From: Variovorax sp. JS1663
GTDB taxonomy: Bacteria > Pseudomonadota > Gammaproteobacteria > Burkholderiales > Burkholderiaceae_C
Length of the DNA: 64,000 nucleotides
Reading direction: 5' to 3'
Assembly (NCBI RefSeq): GCF_002157355.1
Contig: NZ_LYMK01000002.1
Location: forward strand, 186,001-250,000
How positions within the stretch are numbered: the stretch's first letter is position 1; each line of letters begins with the position of its first letter. The translations under genes were made by a program, and so were the position numbers. Positions 1 through 7,623 of this stretch are shown piece by piece. The notes beneath the pieces are model-generated. The model did no database searches. It saw only the letters and a list, made by a program, of their open reading frames with translations, and was not told the origin of the DNA.

Positions 1-1
1 G

Positions 2-454
2 CTGATCGACTGCGTGGAAGGCGGCGCCTCGGTGAGCTTCATGCATCCGTTGTCCGTGCCCCGGGCGCTGGCCTTCTGGCGCGGCGTGGCCGAGGGCGTG
101 GCCCGCGGCGAGCGCGCGCTGCTGGTGGCGGAGGACGCGAGCGGCATCGTGGGCACGGTGCAGCTGGTGCTTGCACAGCCCGAGAACCAGCCCCACCGCG
201 CCGACGTCTCGAAGATGCTGGTGCACCGCCGGGCGCGGCGCCGGGGACTGGGTGAAGCCCTGATGCATGCGGCCGAGCAGCTGGCGCGCGAGAGCGGCAA
301 GTCGCTGCTGGTGCTCGACACGGCCAGCGGCGACGCCGAACGGCTCTATGAACGCTGCGGCTGGCAGCGCTGCGGCACCGTCCCCGGCTACGCGCTGTGG
401 CCGCAGGGCGGCCTGTGCGACACCACCTTCTTCTACCGCGTCCTGGACGCCTGA
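2..454 (+). CDS. GNAT-family N-acetyltransferase (5' end cut by window)
   Basis: The reading frame is already open at base 2 and continues in frame before the GTG at 14, so the true start lies outside the window. The protein has the acetyl-CoA-binding motif of the GNAT fold (RRRGLGEAL, an R/Q-x-x-G-x-G/A pattern) after a beta strand ending in KMLVHRRARR, and ends with the usual YERCGWQ segment of small GNAT enzymes. It probably moves an acetyl group from acetyl-CoA to a small amine or antibiotic-like substrate in the cytoplasm. The substrate cannot be read from the sequence. An EamA pseudogene follows 15 bases later on the same strand. Confidence 0.8.
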   Translation: MIDCVEGGASVSFMHPLSVPRALAFWRGVAEGVARGERALLVAEDASGIVGTVQLVLAQPENQPHRADVSKMLVHRRARRRGLGEALMHAAEQLARESGKSLLVLDTASGDAERLYERCGWQRCGTVPGYALWPQGGLCDTTFFYRVLDA

Positions 455-469
455 GCTTCGGCGGGCGCC

Positions 470-812
470 ATGGACAACCTGCTGGTCGGCGCGGCGCTGC
501 TGAGCGCCGTGCTGCATCGTGAACGCGGCCGCCTTTGCCGCGCTGCAGCGCCGCTCGGGCGCGTCCGTGACCGTCATGGCCGCCCAGTGGCCCCGGGCCC
601 TGCCTGCGGGGATGGCGGCGATGCTGTCCTACCTGCTGATCCTGTGGGTGTTCCAGCACGCGCCCATCGCTCTGGGCGCCGCGCTGCGCGATACCAGCGC
701 GGTCTTTGCTGCCGTGATCGCGGTGACGATCCTCAAAGAGCCGCTGGACCGCCGCGTGCCGCTGGCCGTGTTGCTGGCGACTGCGGGGTCGATGTTGATC
801 CGGCTGGGCTGA
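470..812 (+). pseudogene. EamA/DMT-family transporter, internal deletion
   Basis: Two pieces of one transporter lie in different frames. The first starts at ATG 470 and encodes MDNLLVGAALLSAVLH, a typical EamA N-terminus. The second, from about 519 to 812, encodes the last three membrane segments (WVFQHAPIALGAALRDTSAV ending at the TGA of 812) with the usual C-terminal EamA pattern. About 140 residues that should separate them are missing, and the junction near 520 also shifts the frame. The gene therefore cannot make a working ten-helix permease. A full EamA protein from another subfamily is present at 56601-57551. Confidence 0.75.
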
Positions 813-849
813 ACCAGGTCATGGCCGCAGCCGACTAAAATATCGCCCC

Positions 850-880
850 GGCGCTGCTGCCCCGCAGCGCCAATTTTTTT
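850..880 (+). terminator. Rho-independent terminator
   Basis: An 8-bp perfect GC stem (GGCGCTGC at 850-857 and GCAGCGCC at 864-871) with a 6-base loop is followed by AA and seven T residues ending at 880. It sits just after the EamA pseudogene and 25 bases before the ATG of the BMP-family gene. It most simply ends transcription of the upstream genes. An attenuator role in the leader of the downstream gene is possible, but I see no competing antiterminator stem. Confidence 0.85.
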
Positions 881-905
881 GTCCGGGGCCATGTAGAGGA
901 ACACC

Positions 906-1997
906 ATGTACAAAAACCTCGCAGCCGCGCTCGCGGCCGCCTGCTTTTTCGTCTCGCCATCTTTTTCCCAATCCGCAAAGGCCGCGGCCGATCCATTGAA
1001 GATCGGCTTCGTGTACGTCGCGCCCATCACCGATGCCGGCTGGGTGCGCCAGCACGAGGAGGGCCGCAAGGCCGTCGAGGCCGCGCTCGGCGGCAAGGTG
1101 AAGACCACCTTCGTCGAGAACGTGCCCGAGGGCGCGGATGCCGAGCGCGTGATCCGCGACCTCGCGCAGCAGGGCAACAAGCTCATCTTCACGCCCAGCT
1201 TCGGCTACATGGAGCCCACCCTCAAGGTGGCGCGTGACTTCCCTGACGTGAAGTTCGAATCCATCACCGGCTACAAGAACGCGCCGAACGTCGCGACCGC
1301 GAATGCGCGCTACTACCAGGGCCGCTACCTGGCCGGCGTCGCGGCCGGGCGCATGACCAAGACCAACGTCGCCGGCTTCGTGGCGGGCTTTCCCATTCCG
1401 GAAGTGCTGCAGGGCATCAACGCTTTCACCCTGGGCATGCGCTCGGTCAACCCGAACGCGCAGGTGAAGGTGGTGTGGCTGGACGCCTGGTTCGATCCGC
1501 CGAGGGAGCGCGATGCCGCGATGAGCCTGTTCAACCAGGACGTGGACGTGATCGCCTTCCACACCGGCTCCACCGCCGTGATGACCGCCGCGCAGGAGCG
1601 CGGCAAGATGGCCGTCGCCTACCACTCCGACATGCGCAAGGCAGCGCCCGATGCGCAGATCGTCGCCGTCACGCACCAGTGGGGCGGCTACTACACGCAG
1701 CGCGCGCAGGCGGTGCTCGACGGCAGCTGGAAGCCCATCAACGTCTGGGGCGGCGTCAAGGAGGGAATGATCCGCGTCGGCGACTTCGGCCCGAAGGTGC
1801 CCAAGGCCGTGCAGGAGGAGGTGCTGGCGCGCCAGCAGGACATCGCCAGCGGCAAGCTGCAGGTCTTCCGCGCCGTCGAGGACGTGCGCGACAACGAGGG
1901 CCGGCTCGTCATCGCCAAGGGCCTGAGCCTGCGCGACGACCAGATCCTCTCGATGAACTGGCTGGCCGAAGGCGTGCAGGGGCGCATCCCGCGCTAG
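906..1997 (+). CDS. BMP-family ABC transporter substrate-binding protein
   Basis: A 363-residue protein with an N-terminal signal peptide (basic MYKN, hydrophobic alanine-rich core, cleavage probably near residue 27 after SAKAAA) followed by a BMP/PnrA-like periplasmic binding fold: KIGFVYVAPITDAGW at the mature N-terminus, then the ITPSFGYM-type segment and RYYQGRYLAGVAAG. Proteins of this family bind nucleosides or related purine compounds and deliver them to an ABC permease. No permease or ATPase gene is adjacent, so this is an orphan binding protein. A ribosome site (AGAGGA) precedes the ATG. The gene ends head-to-head with the LysR gene, their stop codons sharing the bases CTAG. Confidence 0.88.
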   Translation: MYKNLAAALAAACFFVSPSFSQSAKAAADPLKIGFVYVAPITDAGWVRQHEEGRKAVEAALGGKVKTTFVENVPEGADAERVIRDLAQQGNKLIFTPSFGYMEPTLKVARDFPDVKFESITGYKNAPNVATANARYYQGRYLAGVAAGRMTKTNVAGFVAGFPIPEVLQGINAFTLGMRSVNPNAQVKVVWLDAWFDPPRERDAAMSLFNQDVDVIAFHTGSTAVMTAAQERGKMAVAYHSDMRKAAPDAQIVAVTHQWGGYYTQRAQAVLDGSWKPINVWGGVKEGMIRVGDFGPKVPKAVQEEVLARQQDIASGKLQVFRAVEDVRDNEGRLVIAKGLSLRDDQILSMNWLAEGVQGRIPR

Positions 1998-2875
1998 CCC
2001 AGGCGCTCGACCACGAAATCGACGAAGCTGCGCAGCTTGGCGCTCGGCCGTGCCTCGGGCTGGCGCACGATGAAGACGTCGCGCGTAGGCAGCTCCCAGT
2101 CCGGCAGCAGCCGCACCACCTGGCCCGCGGCGATGGCCGGTGCGAGCAGCGGGTCGGCCTGCACGATCACGCCGACGCCGGCCATCGCGGCCGCGAGCAA
2201 GGCCTGGCCGTTGTTGGTGTGGAGCGGACCGCGTACCGGCACGTGCACGGTCTCTTCGCCGCGCGTGAAGCGCCACGCATGGTCCGGGCCCCAGGCGGCG
2301 AATCCGAGCAGGGGCAGGGCCTCGAGCTCGCGGGGATGGCCCGGCATGCCGTGGCGCGCGACGAAGGCGGGGCTGGCCACCGCGAACATCCGCGAGCGCG
2401 CCAGCGGCCGCGCGATCAGCCGTTCGTCGACCGGCGTGCCCGAGCGCACGCCGCAGTCGAAGCCTTCCTCCGCCAGGTCGACCATGCGGTCGTTGAGGTT
2501 CAGTTCCACCTTCACCTGCGGGTGCGCCGCCAGGTAATCGCCGATCACGGGCGTCAGCCGGTGCGCGCCGTACGCCACCGGCGCCGTCACGCGCAGGGTG
2601 CCCTGCGGCACGGCACGCAGCGCCTCGGCCACGCCGTCGGCCATGCGCACACTCGCCAGCGCGTCGCGGCAGCGCTCGAGGTAGGCGGCGCCGATCTCGG
2701 TCAGCCGGTGGCGGCGCGTGGTGCGCTCGAGCAGGCGCGCACCCAGCTGGCTTTCCAGCGCCCGGATGTGCTTGCCGACCATCACGGCGGAGAGGTCCAG
2801 CGCCTCGGCCGCGGCGGCGAAGCTGCCGGCATCAATGGTGGCGACGAAGACTTCCATGGCCCGCAGCTTGTCCAT
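1994..2875 (-). CDS. LysR-family transcriptional regulator
   Basis: A 293-residue regulator with the N-terminal winged helix-turn-helix (MDKLRAMEVFVATIDAGSFA, AAEALDLSAVMVGKHIRALE) and a LysR effector-binding domain beginning around residue 90. The ATG at 2875 was chosen because it gives the standard LysR N-terminus; an upstream in-frame ATG at 2962 would add 29 residues that run into the promoter of the divergent gene. It is transcribed away from the short-chain dehydrogenase at 2974, with 98 bases between the starts, and probably controls that gene and itself. The effector is unknown. Confidence 0.88.
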   Translation of the reverse strand: MDKLRAMEVFVATIDAGSFAAAAEALDLSAVMVGKHIRALESQLGARLLERTTRRHRLTEIGAAYLERCRDALASVRMADGVAEALRAVPQGTLRVTAPVAYGAHRLTPVIGDYLAAHPQVKVELNLNDRMVDLAEEGFDCGVRSGTPVDERLIARPLARSRMFAVASPAFVARHGMPGHPRELEALPLLGFAAWGPDHAWRFTRGEETVHVPVRGPLHTNNGQALLAAAMAGVGVIVQADPLLAPAIAAGQVVRLLPDWELPTRDVFIVRQPEARPSAKLRSFVDFVVERLG

Positions 2876-2973
2876 ATTGCTAACTCTCGCTTTCGATTGG
2901 ACGAAGCGTATCGCCATTGATCGGTCGAGGCCCCGGCCGAACAATCGGTCCGTCTCGTCCAACGGAGTGGTTC
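2876..2973. promoter_or_regulatory. Divergent LysR/SDR control region with inverted repeat
   Basis: The 98 bases between the two divergent starts contain a perfect 8-bp inverted repeat (TTGGACGA at 2897-2904 and TCGTCCAA at 2955-2962) and a second pair of short repeats built on ATCGGTC (about 2920 and 2945). Divergent LysR genes usually bind such sites. The region also holds the GGAG ribosome site of the dehydrogenase at 2964-2967. Assigning the repeats to the regulator is inference. Confidence 0.4.
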
Positions 2974-3576
2974 ATGAGGATTCTTTTGGTGGGTGCCAGC
3001 GGCGCCATCGGCAGCGCGGTGGCGGCGGCCTTGGCGAAGCGGCATGAGGTGCTGGGCGCCGGGCGCAGTCATGGCGAGCATCGCGTCGACATCACCAGCG
3101 ACGCCAGCGTCGAGGCGCTGTTCGAGGCCGTCGGGCCGCTGGATGCGATCGTGTCGGCGGCCGGCAATCTCTTCTTCGGGCCGCTGTCCGCCATGCGGCC
3201 CGCCGACTTCAACCTCGGGCTGCAGGACAAGCTGCTGGGCCAGGTGCGGCTCGCGCTGCTGGGCCAGCATGTGCTGCGCGACGGCGGCTCGATCACGCTG
3301 ACCACCGGCATCGTGGCCGAGGAGCCGATCCGCGAGGGCGCCAACGCGACCGCGGTCAACGCGGCCGTCGAGGGCTTCGTGCGGGCCGCTGCGATGGAGT
3401 TGCCGCGCGGGCTGCGCATCAACGCGGTGAGCCCCACCGTGCTCACCGAGTCGCTTCCGACCTATGGCCCTTACTTTCCGGGTTTCGAATCCGTACCGGC
3501 CGAGCGGGCCGCGCAGGCCTATGTGCGCAGCGTCGAGGGGCCGCAGACCGGGCGGGTGTACCGGGTCTGGCAGTAG
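2974..3576 (+). CDS. Short-chain dehydrogenase/reductase, atypical
   Basis: A 200-residue Rossmann protein. The N-terminal GASGAIG motif (about residues 7-13) binds NAD(P), and the C-terminal part has the NAVSP turn typical of the family. The usual catalytic Tyr-x-x-x-Lys is absent: the equivalent stretch reads ATAVNAAVEGF, with Asn where the Tyr would be expected. It may therefore act by a modified mechanism or mainly bind the cofactor. The start at 2974 has a clear ribosome site (GGAG) 6 bases upstream. The gene is divergent from a LysR regulator that probably controls it. Its substrate is unknown. Confidence 0.82.
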   Translation: MRILLVGASGAIGSAVAAALAKRHEVLGAGRSHGEHRVDITSDASVEALFEAVGPLDAIVSAAGNLFFGPLSAMRPADFNLGLQDKLLGQVRLALLGQHVLRDGGSITLTTGIVAEEPIREGANATAVNAAVEGFVRAAAMELPRGLRINAVSPTVLTESLPTYGPYFPGFESVPAERAAQAYVRSVEGPQTGRVYRVWQ

Positions 3577-3597
3577 GCTGCCGCGCGGGCCTTTTCT

Positions 3598-4416
3598 TCA
3601 GAAGGCCGGTACCAGCGAGCCCTTGAACTGGGTCTCGATGAAGCTCTTGACCTCGGGCGACTGGTAGGCCGCGACCAGCCGTTTCGCCCACGGCTTGTCC
3701 TTGTCGGCGCGGCGCACCGCGATCAGGTTGGCATAGGGACTCTTGGGGGACTCCTTGATCACCGCGTCCTTCGCCAGTGAGAGACCCGCCTTCTCGGCAT
3801 AGTCGTTGTTGATGGCGGCGATGGCGAGGTCGTCCAGCGAGCGCGGCAGCTGGGCGGCATCGAGCGGCACGAGCTTGAGCTTCTTCGGATTCGACACGAC
3901 GTCGAGCGGCGTGGCGGTGTTGTTCTTCACCGCCTCCGGCTTGAGCGTGATGAGCCCGGCCGTCTGCAGCAGGAGCAGCGCGCGGTTGCCGTTGGACGGG
4001 TCGTTCTGGATGCCGACCGAGGCGCCGTCGGGCAGCGCGTCGATGGACTTGAGCTTGCGCGAGTAGAAGCCCAGCGGCGCGGTGATGGTCAGCCCCACCG
4101 GCACGATGTCGAAGCCGCGTGCCTTGTTCTGGTTGTCCAGGAAGGGTTGGTGCTGGAAGGCGTTGGCATCGAGGTCGCCGGCCGCGAGCGCGGCATTGGG
4201 CAGCTGGTAGTCGTTGAACACCACCAGGTCGATCTTCAGGCCGTCGCGCCCCGCCACTTTCTTGACCACCTCGAAGATCTGCTCGCCGTTGCCGACGGAG
4301 ACACCGACCTTGATCGTGTTCTTGTCCTGCGCCTGGGCGGGCAGCGCGGGAAGGGTTCCGGCGGAAAGCGTGGCGATGGCGCCCAGCAGGACGCGGCGGC
4401 GAAGGGAAGCAAGCAT
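3598..4416 (-). CDS. MetQ/NlpA-family ABC substrate-binding protein
   Basis: A 272-residue periplasmic binding protein with a signal peptide ending near LPAQAQ and then the NlpA fold (TIKVGVSVGNGEQIFEVVKK; LDANAFQHQPFLDNQN; NDPSNGNRALLLLQ). Proteins of this family usually bring D- or L-methionine to a MetNI permease, though some bind other sulfur compounds. Unlike E. coli MetQ it has no lipobox cysteine, so it should be soluble in the periplasm. The ATG at 4416 is preferred over an upstream ATG at 4473 because it starts directly at the signal peptide. It is divergent from the MetN-like and MetI-like genes, which are followed by a second MetQ-like gene. Confidence 0.85.
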   Translation of the reverse strand: MLASLRRRVLLGAIATLSAGTLPALPAQAQDKNTIKVGVSVGNGEQIFEVVKKVAGRDGLKIDLVVFNDYQLPNAALAAGDLDANAFQHQPFLDNQNKARGFDIVPVGLTITAPLGFYSRKLKSIDALPDGASVGIQNDPSNGNRALLLLQTAGLITLKPEAVKNNTATPLDVVSNPKKLKLVPLDAAQLPRSLDDLAIAAINNDYAEKAGLSLAKDAVIKESPKSPYANLIAVRRADKDKPWAKRLVAAYQSPEVKSFIETQFKGSLVPAF

Positions 4417-4611
4417 GTTCAAGAAGCGCTCGGCGCAAAGAAAGGGAGCGCGAATGTGCCATCGAAGCGTCACCCTGCGAACGAAGAAGTGCGCATGTCG
4501 ATATCCGATTTGCGCCGGGACTGCGCGCGCACGGGCCGCATAAGCAATCCACTATTTGTTCGTTCTCTTGGCGCCCTCCGCTGGCCATACTCCACCGCTT
4601 TTTGAAGCTCG

Positions 4612-5457
4612 ATGACCGGCCCTTCCTTCGACGGCACTCCCAAGCCGCCAGTGATTCGTCTTGAATCCGTCCAGAAATCCTTTGCGCTGCCCAGCGGCGA
4701 AGTCTTCGATGCCGTCCGTTCGCTGTCGCTCGACATTCCCGAGGGCGGGATCTTCGGCCTGATTGGCAAGAGCGGCGCCGGCAAGTCCACGCTGCTGCGC
4801 CTGATCAACCTGCTGGAGCGGCCCGATGCGGGCAGGGTCTTCGTCGCGGGACGCGACCTGACCACGCTCTCGCGGCGCGCGCTGCGCGACACGCGCCAGA
4901 GCATCGGCATGATCTTCCAGCAGTTCAACCTGCTGCAGAACGCCACGGTGTTCGACAACGTGGCCTTTCCGCTGCGCATCCATGGCCGGCATGCGCGGGC
5001 CGAGATCGATGCGCGCGTGCGCGAATGCCTGGACGTGGTGGGCCTCGCCGAGAAGATCGACAGCTATCCGGCCCAGCTCTCCGGCGGGCAGAAGCAGCGC
5101 GTGGCGATCGCGCGCGCCCTGGCGCCGCGGCCGCAGGTGCTGCTGTGCGACGAACCCACTTCGGCGCTGGACAGTGAAACCACGCGCTCGCTGCTGCAGA
5201 CACTGCGCGAGATCAACGCGAAGCTGGGCGTCACCATCGTCATCGTCACGCACGAGTTGCCGGTGGTGGAGATGCTGTGCACGCAGGTCGCAGTGCTCGA
5301 GCAGGGCAGACTGGTCGAGCAGTTCGCGGTCGATGCACCGGCCGCCGAACGGCACACCGCGCTCGGACGCGAACTCGATGCGCTGGTGCGCCGGCGCCAG
5401 CGGGAAGCGGCCGAGCCGCAGCAGCAGGTCATCGCACGGGAGCTGGCCTATGCCTGA
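4612..5457 (+). CDS. MetN-like ABC transporter ATP-binding protein
   Basis: A 281-residue ABC ATPase with Walker A (GKSGAGKST), Q-loop (FQQFNLL), signature LSGGQKQR and Walker B (VLLCDEP) followed by the TSALD D-loop. It resembles MetN most, but stops about 60 residues short and lacks the C-terminal NIL/ACT domain through which methionine inhibits E. coli MetN, so uptake may not be feedback-inhibited in the same way. It sits inside the cytoplasmic membrane with the permease encoded by the next gene, which overlaps it by 8 bases. The intergenic region before it (195 bases, shared with the divergent MetQ-like gene) must hold both promoters. Confidence 0.88.
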   Translation: MTGPSFDGTPKPPVIRLESVQKSFALPSGEVFDAVRSLSLDIPEGGIFGLIGKSGAGKSTLLRLINLLERPDAGRVFVAGRDLTTLSRRALRDTRQSIGMIFQQFNLLQNATVFDNVAFPLRIHGRHARAEIDARVRECLDVVGLAEKIDSYPAQLSGGQKQRVAIARALAPRPQVLLCDEPTSALDSETTRSLLQTLREINAKLGVTIVIVTHELPVVEMLCTQVAVLEQGRLVEQFAVDAPAAERHTALGRELDALVRRRQREAAEPQQQVIARELAYA

Positions 5458-6112
5458 GAACATCGCCGCCATCCTGCCCGAGCTGTGGGTCGCCAGCGGG
5501 CAGACCTTCCTGATGCTGGGCATCGGCCTCGCGGCCGCGGTCTTCATCGGCGGCCCGCTCGGCGTGCTGCTGTTCCTGCTCGGGCCCGGGCAGTCGCTGG
5601 AAAACAGGCCGGCCTTCCTGGTGCTCAACTGGCTGGTGAACACCGTGCGCTCCTTTCCGTTCATCATCCTGCTGGTTGCGCTGGTGCCCTTCACGCGCAT
5701 CATCGCCGGCACCTCGATCGGCCCGCTGGCGGCCGCGGTGCCGCTGTCCTTCGCCGCCATCCCGTACTTCGCGCGCCTGGTCGACCAGTGCCTGCGCGAG
5801 GTGCCGCGCGGCGTGATCGAGGCCGCCCACGCCATGGGTGCGAGCGAGCTGCAGATCGTCTGGCGGGTGCTGGTGGTCGAGGCGCGCTCGGGCCTCGTGC
5901 TCGCGCTCACGGTGCTGGCGGTGAGCTTCCTTTCCTATTCGGCGATCGCCGGCGTGGTGGGCGGTGGCGGGATCGGCGACCTGGCGATCCGCTACGGCTA
6001 CTACCGCTTCCAGACCGACGTGATGGTGCTCACCGTGGCGCTGCTCGTGGTGCTGGTGCAGATCCTCCAGTTCGCCGGCAACACCGCGGCGCGCCGCCTC
6101 GACAAGCGCTGA
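5450..6112 (+). CDS. MetI-like ABC transporter permease
   Basis: A 220-residue inner-membrane permease with about five hydrophobic segments and the EAA loop that contacts the ATPase (EVPRGVIEAAHAMGASELQI). The ATG at 5450 overlaps the end of the ATPase gene by 8 bases, a sign of translational coupling. It forms the channel part of the importer with the MetN-like protein, and both MetQ-like proteins (3598-4416 and 6142-6954) could feed it. Methionine or a related sulfur compound is the likely substrate by family. Confidence 0.88.
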   Translation: MPENIAAILPELWVASGQTFLMLGIGLAAAVFIGGPLGVLLFLLGPGQSLENRPAFLVLNWLVNTVRSFPFIILLVALVPFTRIIAGTSIGPLAAAVPLSFAAIPYFARLVDQCLREVPRGVIEAAHAMGASELQIVWRVLVVEARSGLVLALTVLAVSFLSYSAIAGVVGGGGIGDLAIRYGYYRFQTDVMVLTVALLVVLVQILQFAGNTAARRLDKR

Positions 6113-6141
6113 TTTCCTCTTTCCTCTTCATTGCATCTCCC

Positions 6142-6954
6142 ATGACACACGCATTGCTCCGCCGCACCGTCCTCGCCCTGTCCCTCGCCGCGCTCGCACT
6201 CGGCGCGCAGGCCCAGGCCGACGCCAAGAAGAACCTCGTGATCGGCGGCACCGCCGGCTCCAACATCGACCAGCTCAAGCTGGGCATCGTGCCCCTGCTC
6301 GAGAAGAGGGGCTACAAGGTCAAGCTCGTCGAGTTCAACGACTACGTGCAGCCCAACCTCGCGCTCGCGCAGGGCTCGCTGGACGCCAATTTCTTCCAGC
6401 ACCTGGTCTACCTGAAGAAGTTCGCGGCCGACCAGAAGCTGGACCTCGTCGAGCTGGTGCAGGGGCCGATCGCGCCGCTGGGGGCCTACTCGACCAAGCG
6501 CAAGTCGCTGGCCGAGGCGAAGGAAGGCGATCGCGTGACGCTGCCCAACGACCCGAGCAACCTCGCGCGCGCCCTGGTGCTGCTGGAGCAGAACGGACTG
6601 GTCACACTCAAGGGCGGCATCGACCCGATCCGCGCGACCGAGAAGGACATCGAGCAGAACCCGAAGAAGCTCAAGTTCATCCCGCTGGAAGCGGCCCAGC
6701 TGCCGCGCTCGCTGGGGGACACCGAGTACGCCATCATCAACGGCAACTTCGCCATCTCCTCCGGCCTGAAGCTCACCGAGGCGGTGGCGCTGGAGAAGAC
6801 GCCTGACCACTACCTGAACGTGGTCGCCGTCAAGCGTGCGGACAAGGACGCGGCCTGGGCCCGCGACCTGGTCGAGGTCTACCGGTCGAAGGAATTCAAG
6901 GCGGTGGTGGACAGCAGGTTCGCGGGCTACGCCAAGCCCGGCTTCCTGCAGTAG
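6142..6954 (+). CDS. MetQ/NlpA-family substrate-binding protein, second copy
   Basis: A 270-residue binding protein, 29 bases after the MetI-like gene and in the same operon. It has a signal peptide (RRTVLALSLAALALGAQAQA) and the NlpA fold: VIGGTAGSNIDQLKLG, SLDANFFQHLVYLKKF, LPNDPSNLARALVLLEQNG. It differs clearly from the copy on the other side of the transporter and also lacks a lipobox cysteine. Two unlike binding proteins serving one MetNI pair suggests that the transporter takes more than one ligand. Confidence 0.87.
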   Translation: MTHALLRRTVLALSLAALALGAQAQADAKKNLVIGGTAGSNIDQLKLGIVPLLEKRGYKVKLVEFNDYVQPNLALAQGSLDANFFQHLVYLKKFAADQKLDLVELVQGPIAPLGAYSTKRKSLAEAKEGDRVTLPNDPSNLARALVLLEQNGLVTLKGGIDPIRATEKDIEQNPKKLKFIPLEAAQLPRSLGDTEYAIINGNFAISSGLKLTEAVALEKTPDHYLNVVAVKRADKDAAWARDLVEVYRSKEFKAVVDSRFAGYAKPGFLQ

Positions 6955-6960
6955 GCAGTT

Positions 6961-7623
6961 TCAGTGCACGAATCCGCGCTCGCGGTGGAAGTAGGCGGCC
7001 TCGGGGTCGAGCTGCTTCACCGCCACGGCCGGCGAGCCGGCATACACGACGAACGGCGCCGCGTGCGCCTTGTTGAGCACCGACCCCGCCCCCAGCATCG
7101 ACCGGTCGGGCAGCGCGGCCCCGCCGAGCACCGTGACGCGGGTGCCCACCAGGCAGTAGGCGCCGATGCGGATCGGCTTGCAGTCCTGGCGGTTGTCCAC
7201 CACGTTGATGCCGTGCGTGATGATCTGCGAGTGGTAGCCGGCGATGGTCGTGAAGGCGCCGATGTCCACGCGGTCGGTGCAGTCGATGATGTGCTGCTTG
7301 GTGACGGCGGCGTGCTCGCCCAGTGACAGCGTGGGGTCGCGGTCCTTGCGGTGCGTGAAGTGGGCGCCGGCCGGCGGATGGCCGGTGATCCAGTTCGAGC
7401 GGTCGATCACCGAATGGGCGCCGCATTCGAGCCGGCCCAGGTGGATGGCGACGTTGAAATGGCCGATGTAGGCCCCTTCGCCCATCACCAGGTGGCCGGG
7501 GAAGACATAGGACAGCCCGATGCGCGCCCCGTCCGCGATCTCGTAGCCCCAGAAGCGCCGCAGCACGGCACGCTTCAGGGACCAGGGCAGCAGCACCACC
7601 AGGAGCCCCAGCAGCCTCTTCAC
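6961..7623 (-). CDS. Left-handed beta-helix (hexapeptide) acyltransferase, WcaF-like
   Basis: A 220-residue protein with an N-terminal hydrophobic stretch (VKRLLGLLVVLLPW) and then isoleucine-patch hexapeptide repeats (IGAFTTIAGY, IRIGAYCLVG, DRSMLGAGSVL) that build a left-handed beta helix. Such enzymes acetylate sugars of polysaccharides or lipid-linked glycans. The GTG start at 7623 overlaps the stop of the upstream glycosyltransferase gene (GTGA), so the two are translated together and probably act on the same glycan. The rest of the pathway is not in this window. Confidence 0.78.
   Translation of the reverse strand: MKRLLGLLVVLLPWSLKRAVLRRFWGYEIADGARIGLSYVFPGHLVMGEGAYIGHFNVAIHLGRLECGAHSVIDRSNWITGHPPAGAHFTHRKDRDPTLSLGEHAAVTKQHIIDCTDRVDIGAFTTIAGYHSQIITHGINVVDNRQDCKPIRIGAYCLVGTRVTVLGGAALPDRSMLGAGSVLNKAHAAPFVVYAGSPAVAVKQLDPEAAYFHRERGFVH

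Noticed and set aside
819-2276. Long open frame opposite the BMP-family gene
   Set aside because: It runs antisense to a gene with clear homology, is arginine- and alanine-rich and has no family pattern; high GC makes such frames common.
2876-2962. Longer LysR protein starting at 2962
   Set aside because: The added 29 residues lie in the divergent promoter region and do not resemble any LysR N-terminus.
3588-3607. Terminator between the SDR and MetQ-like genes
   Set aside because: A 6-bp GGCCTT/AAGGCC stem exists but overlaps the MetQ stop region and has no T-run on either strand.
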